A stretch of DNA of 64,000 nucleotides from Pratylenchus scribneri. Taxonomy: Eukaryota > Nematoda > Chromadorea > Rhabditida > Pratylenchidae. The notes beneath the pieces are model-generated. The model made no database searches. It was not told the origin of the DNA and worked only from the letters and a program-made list of their open reading frames with translations. The DNA lies in NCBI GenBank assembly GCA_030063045.1, contig JAQSEB010000041.1, forward strand, positions 496,001 through 560,000. The letters run 5' to 3'. Made by a program: the position numbers and the translations under genes. Position 1 is the stretch's first letter; every line of letters starts with the position of its first letter. Positions 51,039 to 63,156 of the stretch are shown here, piece by piece.

Positions 51039-53516
51039 TTAGAATATTTTGTCTTTCTCCTCATCTTCTTCAACAATTCGGCCTGATGAACTCTTGTAGA
51101 GGCCCTCATCCTTGAGCATTAAATTTGTCATAATTTGATCCAAATATGCGTCATCTGCGAAATTGTATAAAAATTATTCCTCAAAATTGGACAATTTGGT
51201 ATATTTAGGCCGCGCTTTTGGCCATATCTCAAGAAGGAAGTAACCAATTCAGGAAGGGGATATGCCATTTGAAAGCTCTAAATGTCCTCTAAAAAGTGGC
51301 CAATTCTAATTGTTTTTTGAAATGTTAAAAAAATTAGTAAAATAAGCGGATTTTCCTTCAACAAATCAAATTTGGGTTTATTCCATTCAAAGACATGTAA
51401 CTTTTTTAATGTCTGGATTTTACAAAATTTAAAATTGCCATTTTGTAGAGGACACTTTGGGCTTTCAAATTGGCAATTGCCTAAGTAAATTATAGGCCAA
51501 AAACCAAGGGAAAGTTTTATAACTTACCAACATCTCCCTGGAAACTGTGCACTTTCTCTCCATCCTTGAAACATAAAACTGTTGGGACCGCCTGGACTTC
51601 AAATCGTTCAGCAATTGCGGATCCGGATTCCACATTTACTTTCACTAAAATAATCTAAAAGACAAAAATTAAATTAATTTGTAAAAAATTTGCGCACCTT
51701 TCCTTGCTGTCCTGCCACTTTTGCTTCCAACCGCGGGGCCAAATTTTGACATGGACCACACCTGAATAATATGTTTAAATAAGGAAAAAATTTTTAATTC
51801 AAATTTAATTCCGGAAAACAATTAAATTCTTTCCGGAAAACTTTATTAAATTCTTTCCGGAAAATTGAATTAAATTCTTTCCGGAAAAGTGAATTAAATT
51901 CTTTCCGGAAAAGTGAATTAAATTCTTTCCGGAAAATTTAATTAAATTTTTTCCGGAAAACTTTTAATTAAATTCTTTCCGGAAAATTGAATTAAATTTT
52001 TTCCGGAAAACTTAATTAAATTCTTTCCGAAAAACTTAATTAAATTATTTCCGGAAAAATTAATTAAATTCTTTCCGGAAAATTGAATTAAATTTTTTCC
52101 GGAAAACTTAATTAAATTCTTTCCGGAAAACTTAATTAAATTATTTCCGGAAAATTGAATTAAATTCTTTCCGGAAAATTTAATTAAATTCTTTCCGGAA
52201 AACTTTTAATTAAATTCTTTCCGGAAAATTGAATTAAATTTTTTCCGGAAAACTTTTAATTAAATTCTTTCCGGAAAATTGAATTAAATTTTTTCCGGAA
52301 AACTTAATTAAATTCTTTCCGGAAAACTTAATTAAATTCTTTCCGGAAAACTTTTAATTAAATTCTTTCCGGAAAACTTAATTAAATTCTTTCCGGAAAA
52401 TTTAATTAAATTTTTTCCGGAAAAATTAATTAAATTCTTTCCGGAAAATTGAATTAAATTTTTTCCGGAAAAATTAATTAAATTCTTTCCGGAAAACTTT
52501 TAATTAAATTCTTTCCGGAAAACTTAATTAAATTCTTTCCGGAAAATTTAATTAAATTTTTTCCGGAAAAATTAATTAAATTCTTTCCGGAAAATTTAAT
52601 TAAATTTTTTCCGGAAAAATTAATTAAATTCTTTCCGGAAAATTGAATTAAATTTTTTCCGGAAAAATTAATTAAATTCTTTCCGGAAAACTTTTAATTA
52701 AATTCTTTCCGGAAAAATTAATTAAATTCTTTCCGGAAAATTGAATTAAATTTTTTCCGGAAAACTTAATTAAATTCTTTCCGGAAAATTTAATTTAATT
52801 CTTTCCGGAAAATTTAATTTAATTCTTTCCGGAAAATTTAATTTAATTCTTTCCGGAAAATTTAATTTAATTCTTTCCGGAAAATTTAATTTAATTCTTT
52901 CCGGAATGAATTAAATTCTTTCCGGAAAATTTAATTTAATTCTTTCCGGAAAATTTAATTTAATTCTTTCCGGAAAATTTAATTAAATTCTTTCCGAAAA
53001 ATTTTTAGTTAAATTCTTTCCGGAAATTTGAATTAAAAATATTTTATTTTTACACCTACCAATCTGCATAGAATTGGACAAGAATTGGCTTCGTTGAATG
53101 GTAGACGATCTCATCAAAGTCATCTTCGCTTCCAATCTCCAAAATTAATTGTTCCCGCTGGCGCTGATTAGCCGAAAAATGCAAATGTCGTAAAAATGTT
53201 ACCTTAAATTCAAAGTGTTAAAATTAATAAATATTCAAGAAGAAAAATTAACCGTTTGTTGTGTCTCCGGTTTGTACAACCATTGATTATATTCGCATCC
53301 AAATTTGTTGATTGTCATCAGATTGATTTCGGCATTTCCTGCAGCCGAGGATGACCATAAATTGCGGCACAATTGGCGATGGTAATATTCCCCGATGCTT
53401 CCGAATTTATTAATTGTTTTTGTCATCGAGTTGATTTTGCCATCCATCGCCGTGATTGAGGAAGACGAGGACCATAAACGGCGACATAATTGGCGAACAA
53501 CAAGCAGTTTATTCAT
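51039..53516 (-). CDS. Thioredoxin with duplicated N-terminal presequence
   Basis: Five exons: 53516-53253, 53202-53060, 51761-51698, 51654-51528 and 51154-51039, in frame, giving 237 residues. The thioredoxin fold is complete: FYADWCGPCQNLAPRL with the active site CGPC spanning the exon 2/3 junction, IILVKVNVESGSAIAERF, cis-Pro AVPTVLCF, and an acidic C-terminal extension. The N-terminus is Arg/Ser-rich and could target mitochondria. It contains a tandem duplication of about 30 residues (RQLCRRLWSSS and RQLCRNLWSSS, each ending INKFG). The ATG directly follows a TTTAG acceptor, so trans-splicing is likely. Intron 2 is swollen by a 1.25-kb minisatellite. Confidence 0.88.
51205..51500. repeat. 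Palindromic element (AAGGCGATAT family)
   Basis: In thioredoxin intron 4. The arms contain GGCCATATCTCAAGAAGG, ATTTGAAAGCTC and GTCCTCTAAAAAGTGGCC with inverted partners. Related to 10725-11400. Confidence 0.75.
51785..53035. repeat. Large minisatellite in thioredoxin intron 2
   Basis: About 50 near-identical copies of a unit of 23-26 nt: TTAATTAAATTCTTTCCGGA followed by AAAC or AAAT. Higher-order groups of two or three unit types alternate (CTTTTAATTAAATT, TTGAATTAAATT, CTTAATTAAATT), which shows segmental duplication within the array. Confidence 0.97.
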
Positions 53517-54234
53517 CTAAATAAATTATTGAGAATTGGCTAGATGCTGGGCTAGGAAATTTTGGAAATCTCGACTTCCAGGCAATATAGAAAATCAAGA
53601 ATAGGATCATTTGATTCGACATGGTCGATTTAGTCTAAGAAATTTTAATTTCAAACCGCTATGAGCTAGTTTTGAAAAGCTGAACCGTTGTTTAAACCCA
53701 AACTGGTTTCGGTTTACTAACTTTTGCCTAAACCTTATTTCGTTCCCGAAAATGAAATTTCATAGACTAAATCGACTATGCCGAATTGCATGAGCCTGTT
53801 CTCGAGTCTCTAGGTTTCCTAGTAGTAGTAGCCGAGATTTCCAAAATTAGCTAAGCCAGCATCTAGCCAATGGCAGAAATAGAAATGCCCAATTACCAAA
53901 ATTATCTGTAACATAGGTTAATAAAAATAATTTACAAATATTTTTAAAATGATAATTTTTTGTACATTTGTGAATAAAAAATTGAAAATAAGAAAAGCTT
54001 ATTCATTTTTATTCGTTGCTCATTTAAGGTACAAGAGAGTGGGAGGAGAAAGCGAGAGTAATTTTATCGATGTGAATATTGAGAAATTGACAAAAATTGC
54101 AAAATTGGCTAACTAATTAAGTAAAAGAAATTTGAAAAAATATTCATGGCACACTCAAATCATTACAATTATTGATAAAATTGAGGAAAATTATCAAATT
54201 AAAATTTTAGGCTTAATCATTATTGTAATTTTAA
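53517..54234. other. Intergenic region with palindromic repeat
   Basis: 53535-53875 is an inverted repeat with arms GGCTAGATGCTGG and GGAAATCTCG and an AAACC-rich middle. The same family is at 58045-58375. The rest is AT-rich, with no gene. Confidence 0.7.
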
Positions 54235-57200
54235 TCATTTTTCATCCGCCAATTTTGTCTCTTCTTCGTCATTATTTTCCTCCAATTTTTCCTTAAATTG
54301 CTGTTTTGTACTAATGTGAATTCCATTAATGCATATTTCCTTCAATTGTTTCATTTTTTCAGCCTTTTCCCCGGCGGCCAATTTTTGCCATTGGGCCAAA
54401 AGTAAATTTGAATATAGCGGCGAACGCATGAATTTCAAAAATTTGTCGGAATTTTCTTTGGTCGGATAAATTAGTTGGAAGCCGCCTTTTCGATAGAATT
54501 CATCCTCGAATTCAACTGAATTAAATTTATGATTTTTATTGTAAAAATGCGATTAAATTTACTCAAAATCCTGGCATCCGCATCGGTTAAATCATTGCAA
54601 ATGTCGGAACGAATTTCCTATAAAAAATAAAAATTAAAAAATAATTTCTCAAGCCCATAAAATTTTAATTTTTTTTTAAATAAATTAATGAAATTTAATA
54701 GGATTATGGATTATTTTAAAATTAAAAATTCAAAAAAAAAATAATAAAAGTTACAAATAATTTTTTAAACCCATAAAATTTCTCATTTTAATTCGAATTA
54801 AAAAAATGAAAAAATTTTTGTAAGGAAAAAATAAAATTTTTATTTTAAAAATCAAAAAAATTACAAAATAATTTATTAAACCCATAAAATTTTTCATTTT
54901 ATTTCTAATAAAAATGGTAAAAATTTTATAATTTTTTAAAAATTTTTTATGGGTTTAAAAAAATATTAAAAATTTAAAAAATACAAAACTCACTCCATTC
55001 TTGACAAAATGCTCCAAATGTGTTTGTTCTTTGCCAAGATGTTCCTCACTTTTATGGATTTGAAAATTCCTCGTCCGAAAATAGAGGGAAGATTGAAAAT
55101 TGTCCTCAAAACTACACAAAAAATAATTAAATATTAAAGGAAAATTGGCATTTTTTGAAGGTAAACCTAATTGGAAATGGAATGCCGGCCATTGTCAAAG
55201 TGTCCTTGGCAATTGGAGTTTTCACATCCGAATCCAATGGGGTGGAGGAGTGCAAACTGGGCGAAATGTTCATTTCAATCAGCCACGGTTGCAAATTGCT
55301 ATCAACTATGGAAAATTAAATTAATTAAAAACAAATAAATTGGTTAATTTATTTGAGTAATTTGTCGAAAAAAACCAAAAATATTGGTTTAATGAGGGTG
55401 TTTGTCCCACACATTCACAAACCAAATATACCCAAAATTGGATAGAGCTGGTCAAAACGCATTGAATGGTATATAATTTGGTTATGGTTTGGTCAACAAT
55501 TAAAATGGTTTTAAACGCCACATTTTTGGTTTTGAATTTCTGTTTAAACCATATTTTGATCTTAAACCCATTAAACCGGTTTTGGTTTTTAAACCATTAA
55601 ACCTATTTTGGTTCAAAACTAAGTTAGAATTGGTTAAACCTAAGCCAAAACATAATCAAATGATACGTCTTGACGAGATCTATCGATTAAGTATAAAGTT
55701 TACGGGTTTGTAAATTTTTTAACCGTTACAATCTTTCCGAAAACTTTGGTGTTTTTTTGAAATTTAAATATTTTTCTTTTTTAAATTATATTGTTGAATT
55801 AACCTAAAATGTCCATGCCGTAAAGTTCATGACTGAAAAATGTGTATAATAAAAATTAATTAATTCAAAATTAAATTCTATAAATTTTTGACCCACCTGA
55901 CGAAAGGATATTTGCTGAAAATTTGTCAAAAATTAATTAAAAAATTCAAAAATAATTCAAAAAACCTATAATGCGCTGCATGCGCCCGAATGTGACTTTC
56001 ACAACTCACTACCGCCTTAATGGCCACATCATTGATTTTGGCGCGGAGTTCGGCGGAATTGTAGCCTTTTCGGTCCAAATGGGTCCAAAAATCGGTCAGC
56101 GGCCATTTGGGGACGGGCTCCTCCGTGGTGCCATTTTGTTGGGCCAGCTTATTGATTGAATAATTTGTCAAATGAATGTATTGATTTGAGTAGGAGGCCA
56201 GCGCTGAACTGTAGGGAACACTTGCAAATCTAAATAAAAATTAATTAATAAAATAAAAAATTGGAAGGCAATAAATTTATTCATAAATTTCAATTAATTT
56301 ACCAAAAAATTTTTGTGTCAAAAATTAACATTTTTAAGGCTGTAAAATTGGCCAAATTTTGAAACTGGGCTACGGCCATCTTTTAAGCCCAAGAGGCCTA
56401 TTGCTTAAAGCCGAACCTAATTCATTGTCATAATTCATAATCAACATTCTGATGGGTGTGAGCTAATTAAAAAATTTTCGATAAAAATTTGTGCCGTAGG
56501 GGAAAATTTAACAAAAAAATGGTCACTTAATTAGAAATTTTACTCAATGTAGAGAAAAAATAGCCGCGGCCTCAACCTCAACCACCCGACCCCCTCACCC
56601 AATGGCGACGGCAATTCTTCCCCCTAATCATTTCTTAAGCCCAATATTTTGCTCTATGGCCAAATTTAATATTCTCAAAAATGTTAAATTTTTCATATTA
56701 AAATAATTATAAATAAATTTTTGGGTAAATTCAATGATTTTCTGAATATAATATAATATTGCGAACCGGACTAGTCCCTGATTGTAAATGTAGATGCGCA
56801 GCGGATCATAGGAGGTCACATAAATGTAAAGGCGCAAATCAAACTTTGAGCCATTTATTAGAAATGGACTTTCAATGTAACTGAAAATGATTATTGATTT
56901 TAATTAGGAAAATTAAAAAATCAATACTGTTGAGCGACAAGCGGTGTTTTTGTTGGGATCATGTTGAAACGTGAAACAATGCTTAAAAATAAAAAATATT
57001 TCATTGATTGAAAATAGTGCATTTCCTACTTGACATTTTTAGTCGAGTGGGTTAGAGGATTGTCTTAAGAAAATTTAGGTCTCGGGTTCGAACCAGCCGA
57101 GAGTAGAATAATTTTTTAGCTTTGGTTCTACAATAAATTTCCATGCTTGGAATTTTTGATCGAATCGGTTAGATTGTTGCATCATCGAATATTTAGGTCT

Positions 57201-58787
57201 CGGGTTCGAATTCCCTGATCAGAAATTAATTTTTTCAGGCTAGGTGCCCACTTTAATAAATTTTTAAATATTTTTCAATAAATTTCCAGACGAAAAATAT
57301 TAATTTTTAATTTTAGAACCAAAAAATTATAAGAAATACACTAGTGTAGTTTTTCCCATAGATATTTTTTCGAGTTTACCTAATTCCAGTGCCTCGGGCT
57401 GATGCAGGCGGTTTCAAAATAACATGTCGAATGGTTTGAACGGAAAGGTAGGCACGCAATTTCTTCGCATCTTTAGGCAGAACATAAGTAAAAGGCATCA
57501 CGCAAAAGTCTTCATCCTTAAAAATATTAATAAAAATTTATTGATTTCTAAAATTTTTTGTATAGTGGGTAAAACCCTTGGCTTTATAAATTTAGGAGTC
57601 TTGGGTTCGAACCCACTCAAAGGAATATATTTTTTCCTTGTTTGGTTGTCAATTTTATTACCAAAATTTATCGATTTTCCACAAAATTTACCGGAAATCT
57701 TTCCATCGCTTCATGCAGGTGGAGCCAAAGTCGATCCTTCCTCCCGAGGTGGAATGCCCCCGGAAAATGGTTCACTTTCTGGTATGGTTTCAGTTGGCGA
57801 TATTGGGCCGATTTCAAATGCCTTCCCCAATAGCCAATCCACATTCGGCTCTCATCGACCAGCTTGAAATGGCTAGCCATCAAACTATGCCGAACCACCA
57901 AAGCCAACAGTGAATTATTGCACCATTGAAGTTGAGGTAGAAATTGGGATGGCGGTTTTTTGACTAATAAAAATTATATTAGAATAAATATTTGTTAGAG
58001 TTTAGAAAAAATATTGGAAATTAGTAAATTCCGGAATTTAATTGGATGCTGGTCCTGCTGGTCTAGTAAATTTTGGAAATCTCGGCTTCTAGGCAACCTA
58101 TGGATTTGAGAATGGGTTCATTCGACTCAGCATGGTCGATTTAGTCCATGAAATTTCAATTTCAAACCGGTATTAAGGCTCAGGCGAAAGTTAGTGAACC
58201 AAAACCGGTTTGGGTTTAAACAACGGTTTACGGTTCAGCTTTTCAAAGCAAGCTCATACTAGTTTGAAATTGAAATTTCATAGACTAAATCGGCCATACC
58301 GAGTCGAATGAGCCTATTTTCAAGCCTCTAGGTAGCCTAGGAATGGAGATTTCTAAAATTAGCTAGCTCAGCATTAATTATAATTCCGAAATTAGTTAAT
58401 TTCCAATATTAATTACAAATTAAAACCTTTAGTTCCTTTCGAATAAAAAATGATTGTAGGTGGCACATTTACAAAGATGCTGGAACGAAGAAAGGGCTGG
58501 TAATCACCGGAAAGTGTGCTAAAAAAATCATTTTACAATAAATTGCTAATAAAATACAATAATTCCGCTAGATCTCCTGCATTTGTTGGCAAAATTAGGT
58601 CAATTTGTTCCGAAGGCAGACTTAAGCATTTGGCCAGGCAGTAGAGACTACAAATTGCACCATCCTTTTCGCCTACATTTTAATTATTTAATGTTTTTGT
58701 AAATAAATATCAAATACCTTGGTCGGCTCCATCATTTCCGGATGATTCATTTGATGAAGTACTCGCTAAAGATGAACATGATTTCAT
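54235..58787 (-). CDS. ttll-4: Tubulin tyrosine ligase-like protein, TTLL4-type glutamylase
   Basis: Fourteen exons: 58787-58718, 58672-58558, 58518-58427, 57963-57692, 57516-57380, 56981-56928, 56880-56767, 56229-55966, 55914-55897, 55832-55804, 55305-55167, 55111-54994, 54617-54563 and 54515-54235, in frame, giving 585 residues. Signatures in order: VNVPPTIIFYSKG, MWIGYWGRHLKS, KVNHFPGAFHLGRKDRL, VILKPPASARGTGIS, SKFDLRLYIYVTSYDPLRIY, GLVRFA, IHLTNYSINK, ELYGMDILVDSNLQPWLIEM then NISPSLHSS. TTLL enzymes add glutamate to tubulin tails with ATP; TTLL4 prefers initiation on beta-tubulin. ATP-grasp residues appear present. The C-terminus is acidic and Lys-rich. Exon 9 is only 18 nt, and all phases agree. 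Confidence 0.94.
55375..55735. repeat. Dispersed AACCGGTTTAAAC-type element, copy 4
   Basis: In a TTLL intron. It begins CACACATTCACAAACCAAAT, GGATAGAGCTGG as in copy 1 and ends near GACGAGATCTATCGATTAA. Confidence 0.8.
57045..57618 (+). repeat. tRNA-derived SINE-like units in TTLL introns
   Basis: Units at about 57045-57100, 57155-57215 and 57560-57618 carry AGTGGGTTAGAGGATTG-like A boxes and a B box GGTCTCGGGTTCGAA (or TCTTGGGTTCGAACCC). Acceptor stems are absent. The span is interrupted by TTLL exon 5 at 57380-57516. Confidence 0.5.
58045..58375. repeat. Palindromic repeat (GCTAGATGCTGG family)
   Basis: In TTLL intron 3. Inverted arms as at 53535-53875, with AAACCGGTTTGGGTTTAAAC in the middle. 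Confidence 0.8.
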
Positions 58788-61190
58788 TTCCTTATTACTA
58801 GCTAAGCTTTGCTAAATAATCTTAAAACAAAAATGTTGTTTAATTGATAAATCTTAATAAACAATTTTAAGAAAGAAAAGGTCTTTGTTTAAATTGTTTA
58901 AATCTTTTCACCAAATATTCATTATTTAATGTTTTGAAACTAATTTTAGGAGTTTTCCAATCGGGAGTCATTTATTTTGGCAAAAAAAATGCTGAAATTG
59001 GCAAAAAAAATAATTATTTTGGCAAAAAGTAAATATATATTTATTTTGGCAAGAAATATACTGAAATTGGCAAAAAATATATTTATTTTGGCAAAAACAA
59101 TAAAAAAATATATTCGCTCATTATAATCAATGCAAACCGGTTTGAAAAGAACAAAAATTGGTTTAATAAATTAAAAATTGATGGAATATTAAATTATTAA
59201 GGGTGCGCAGGATATAGCCGGATATTGGTGAATTTGGGGGTGGATATAAGGGGGATTAAGCCCCAAACTTGTTGGTAAATGGCCCGGACGACTATTGAAA
59301 GGTCGGGTAAGACGGCCGAAGTCCCTGAACGTGCGAGGGATATAGCCGGATATAAGGGGATTAAGGTGGATTTAAGGGGATTAAGGCGGATTTAAGGGGA
59401 TTAAGGCGGATTTAAGGGGATTAAGCCCCGAAATGGATGGGGAATAGCCCGGAGGGCCTTTGGAAGGTCGGGGAAATGCCTGAGAGTGCATGGGATATAG
59501 CCGGATATAGGTGGATTTGGGTGGATATAAGGGGTATTAAGCTTAGTTAGGGGCTAGGGATTAGGGTTATGGTTAGGAGCCGGCATGGGATCTAGGGGCT
59601 AGGGGTTTAGGGGTTCGGAGCACACGGGATATAACCGGATAAAGGGGGATCAAGTATCAAAATGGTGGGATTAAGGCGAGAAATGGGTTGGAAGGGAAGG
59701 GAAAGCATGCCGAAGGCACGTGGGCAGGGCCAGAAACCCAGGATTGCGCGGGAATTCACAGTCTCTAAGTGGAATTTAGCTTATTCACGGCTTTATCCCT
59801 CTTCATCCGACTTAATCCCATTTTATCCGGCTTATCCCGCGCACTCCTCGGCCATATTTATCAATCCTCGCCTCTTCGGGGCTCAGGGGGTGGCCTCCAG
59901 CCCTCCCCGCTTTAATCCAACCATTTTGACCTTTAATCCCTCTCCCCCTAAATCCGCCTTAATCCTCCTATATCCGGCTTAATCCCGCCCACGTTCAGGG
60001 CCTTTGGCCGTCTTCCCCGACCTTCCAATGGCCGACCGAGACATTCCCCATCCATTTCTGGGCTTAATCCCCCTAAATCCGCCTTAATCATCCTATATCC
60101 GGCTTAATCCCGCGCACGTTCATTGCCTTTGGCCGTCTTATCCGACTTCCAAAGGCCGTCCGGGCCATTTCCCATCAATTTTGGGGCTTAATCCGGCTTA
60201 ATCCCCCTTATATCCCCCCAAATCCACCTATATCCGGCTATATCCCGTGCACTTTCAGAGCCTTCGGCCGTCTTATCCGACCTTCCAAAGGCCGTCCGGG
60301 CCATTTCCCCTTCCATTTCGACTCTTAATCCCCCTAAATCCGCCTTAATCCCTCTTAATCCTCCTTAATCGCCCTATATCCGGCTATATCCCGTGCACTC
60401 TCCTGGCCTCTGTTACTCTTACCCGACCTTCCAGTGGCCTTCTAGGCCATTTTCCATCCATTTCAGGGCTTAATCCGGCTTAATCCCCCTTATATCCACC
60501 CCCAAATTCACCAATATCCGGCTATATCCTGCGCACCCTTAATAATTTAATATTCCATCAATTTTTAATTTATTAAACCAATTTTTGTTCTTTTCAAACC
60601 GGTTTGCATTGATTATAATGAGCGAATATATTTTTTTATTGTTTTTGCCAAAATAAATATATTTTTTGCCAATTTCAGTATATTTCTTGCCAAAATAAAT
60701 ATATATTTACTTTTTGCCAAAATAATTATTTTTTTTTGCCAATTTCAGCATTTTTTTTGCCAAAATAATATTATCTCTTTTCCAATCTACCAAAACCGAA
60801 ATCATCATCGGTTTTTTGGTTAATCCCTGTATAATTAACCGAGAAAATTGTTTTGGTTAAAATGTCTTTTAAACCGATATTTTCGATTTTTTAAGTAAAA
60901 AATGCCTGCCAGTGTCTTTTTTTAAAGTTAATTTGATATTTATGGATGCTTGGTTATGATTTATGATTAACATTGATATCTTATTAAAAGAAAATATAAG
61001 TCTAGATCTAGTAAAACTTTTGGAAATAAAAAATAATAAAAACCAATTTTTTATCAACAATGGAAATGGAAATAACCAAATAATATAATTGAAATCATAA
61101 ATCATTCGTGAGATCTCCAAAATAAATATAGTAATTAAATTTCCAAATTCCACATTTGTGTTCACTTTTCTTCTTCATTTCATTGTTCAT
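58788..61190. other. Intergenic region occupied by a fold-back element
   Basis: 2.4 kb between TTLL and the RPA32-like gene. 58975-60770 is the fold-back element. The remainder is AT-rich. The open frame at 59662-59982 is within the fold-back and is not a credible gene. Confidence 0.7.
58975..60770. mobile_element. Fold-back element related to the one in VPS33 intron 3
   Basis: Outer arms of about 290 nt (58975-59270 and 60490-60770) are near-perfect inverted copies, with TTTTGGCAAAAA runs at the tips, AATGCAAACCGGTTTGAAAA, then GGATATAGCCGGATATTGG. The interior is made of degenerate GGATTAAGCCCCGAAATGG-type blocks in both orientations. It has no coding capacity. Confidence 0.88.
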
Positions 61191-61640
61191 TCATTCGCCA
61201 ATTGAATAGTGGTCATCATCGACGGTGGTGTAAATTTTCCCAGCATTTTGAAGGAATTCCAAGTCATCATCAATGTAATTTCCCACCGCAGCTCGGATTT
61301 GCTCAACGTGAACGCCAACAATGCTGTTTAAATCGTCGGATTCAAGGATGAAGTCATAAATCTAGAAATAATATTTAGGATTTACTACATTTAAAATATT
61401 TAAATAATTTAAATAAACTCGTTGTTGCCGTGCCGTCAGTCCATAACTATTGCTGCTTTGTGCCTGATTTTGTTGCACTGTGCTGCTATTTGATCTAATA
61501 CGCCGTAAAGATTCGTTTAGGATTTCGGCAATTTCAGGGGAATCCTGGATGTATGATGTAGGAAAGGAATAAACAATATTGATTAAAAATTAAAATTTGA
61601 TATTTTTCTCACTAACTCGCACTCGCTTGTCAGTCACCAT
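61191..61640 (-). CDS. RPA32-like protein reduced to the C-terminal winged helix
   Basis: Three exons: 61640-61617, 61544-61419 and 61361-61191, in frame, giving 106 residues. The C-terminal 55 residues match the RPA2/RPA32 winged-helix domain (IYDFILESDD; DLEFLQNAGKIYTTVDDDHY). A Ser/Gln-rich linker precedes it (DSPEIAEILNESLRRI; SSTVQQNQAQ). The OB-fold that binds single-stranded DNA and the phospho-N-terminus are missing: only MVTDKRVR comes before the linker. In RPA32 the winged helix recruits repair and replication partners such as XPA and SMARCAL1. Either this is a reduced paralogue, or the ATG chosen is wrong and more exons lie upstream, though none is seen before the next gene at 62027. 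Confidence 0.7.
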
Positions 61641-62026
61641 CGGTCAAATTAGAAAAAAAGGATATTTTAGTCTCATTATTTTATTTTAACTCCAGAGCTT
61701 TTAACTCTTTCTTTCTAATTAATCATTGATCATGATCAGATCAATGAAAAACCTGGATCAAAAATGCGGATAAATATTACGGTAAATTAAAAATTCAAAC
61801 ATAAATTTTGGCTAAATATGTAATAAACTTATGAAAAATGACATTTTATCCATCTCTAATTCTCTGTTTTGTCTCTTCGATTTATATTATATTTTTATTT
61901 TCCATCGAATTTTTAAAAAGGGAATTTTTTCTTGAATTTTTTGTTTCGATCTCGGCATTGGCCTATTTTTTTCAATTTTTTGATTAAATAAAAAAGCATT
62001 AATTTTGGTCCATTTAGATCGAAATT
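61641..62026. other. Divergent intergenic region
   Basis: 386 nt between the RPA32-like gene (-) and the next gene (+). AT-rich; no repeat or motif stands out. Confidence 0.6.
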
Positions 62027-63156
62027 ATGGGTGATCAACAAGCAGCAGCATTAAATGATTTGATTAAATTTATTGACCCTATTACGCGGAAGGATATTCT
62101 GGAATCAAGCCTCAATCTGCTGTTCTCTTTATCGAATGATGAAAAATTTCTGAAAATGTTTTCTTTGGAAGAACAAGAGGATTTATTCAAAAGATGCGGA
62201 ATGGTTTATTCATCGATTACGGCAACAGGTTCCCTAACAAAAGTCAAAATTTTATCCATCCTCGTGAATTTGACTGCCAATAAACAATGCAATGAATGCC
62301 TTTTAAAACATCTCAAACCAATTTTGGATGATTGCTTTGATAAATTCATTCAACAAACATGTTCGAATGAATTTGAAGAAGGTAATCCGATAAAGGGAGC
62401 GGATTTCTAGGCATCAAAAATGGCAATTATGTGCCTAATTATGGTTTTTTTTTGTGAAATTTGCCAACAAAATTGACCCTGGCAGCCTCAAAATAGTTGA
62501 TTTTTTGGTTTTATTGCATTTTTTGATAAAATATTCCCCGAAAAATGTGCCAAAATTGGTAAAATAGGTCAAAAAATTACACCAAAAACATGAAATAAAT
62601 GCTCAAAAACATTAATTTATTTGATTTTTCCATCAAAACTTTCAAAAAATCGGTTAAACCTAAAAAAATCCGCTCCCTATAATTACCAAATTTATTTTTA
62701 ATTAATTTTTATTTTTAAGATGCCAGTCAATTACGTGCTGCGCAATTTTTATCCAATTTATCTCGGCATTTTCCTCATCTTTTGGCCGAAGAACTCACCA
62801 CAAATGATTCGGAATTCCTTTCAAAACTTATTGGTAATATTTCTAATTTTATTAAATTTGATTTATAAATTTGTTTTTTAGATAAAATTTGTAATTCAAA
62901 AACAAAAATTCCACAAGGAAAGAATTCAGTGAATACATTTTTGGGTTTGTTTTACATTAAATCCATTAAATATTTATTTTTTAAGGTTTTCTATTCGTCA
63001 ATTTGTCCACTGTGCATTCGATCGGCTTTGAAATTGCAAAACATAAATTCAGCTCAATTATTTCGATGCTTTCCTCCTCAAATTCAATTGAATTGAATGA
63101 AAATGCAAAGCAAATTGTTGCACTGGAAACAATCTACAATCTTTCGCTTCGTGATG
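62027..63156 (+). CDS. Armadillo/HEAT-type protein, HGH1-like, 3' end outside the window
   Basis: Four exons seen: 62027-62381, 62720-62833, 62882-62944 and 62986-63156, in frame (234 residues). The last donor leads out of the window or into a later exon I cannot find. The protein is helical with leucine-rich repeats that recall armadillo units: ILSILVNLTANKQCNECLLK, AAQFLSNLSRHFPHLLAEE, FLGFLFVNLSTVHSIGFEI. This order of LVNLT, FLSNLS and FVNLS blocks fits HGH1 (FAM203), an eEF2-folding chaperone factor, but other armadillo proteins are possible. Intron 1 holds a MITE. Confidence 0.7.
62394..62684. repeat. MITE with GGGAGCGGATTT termini
   Basis: In intron 1 of the HGH1-like gene. Inverted ends GGGAGCGGATTTCTAGG and its partner CCTAAAAAAATCCGCTCCC. 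Interior words (CAAAAACATGAAATAAATGC) recur at 9175-9560 and about 1795-2060. Confidence 0.8.

Noticed and set aside
57424..57913. Plus-strand open frames of 91 and 147 codons
   Set aside because: Antisense to TTLL exons whose minus-strand translation carries clear TTL motifs.
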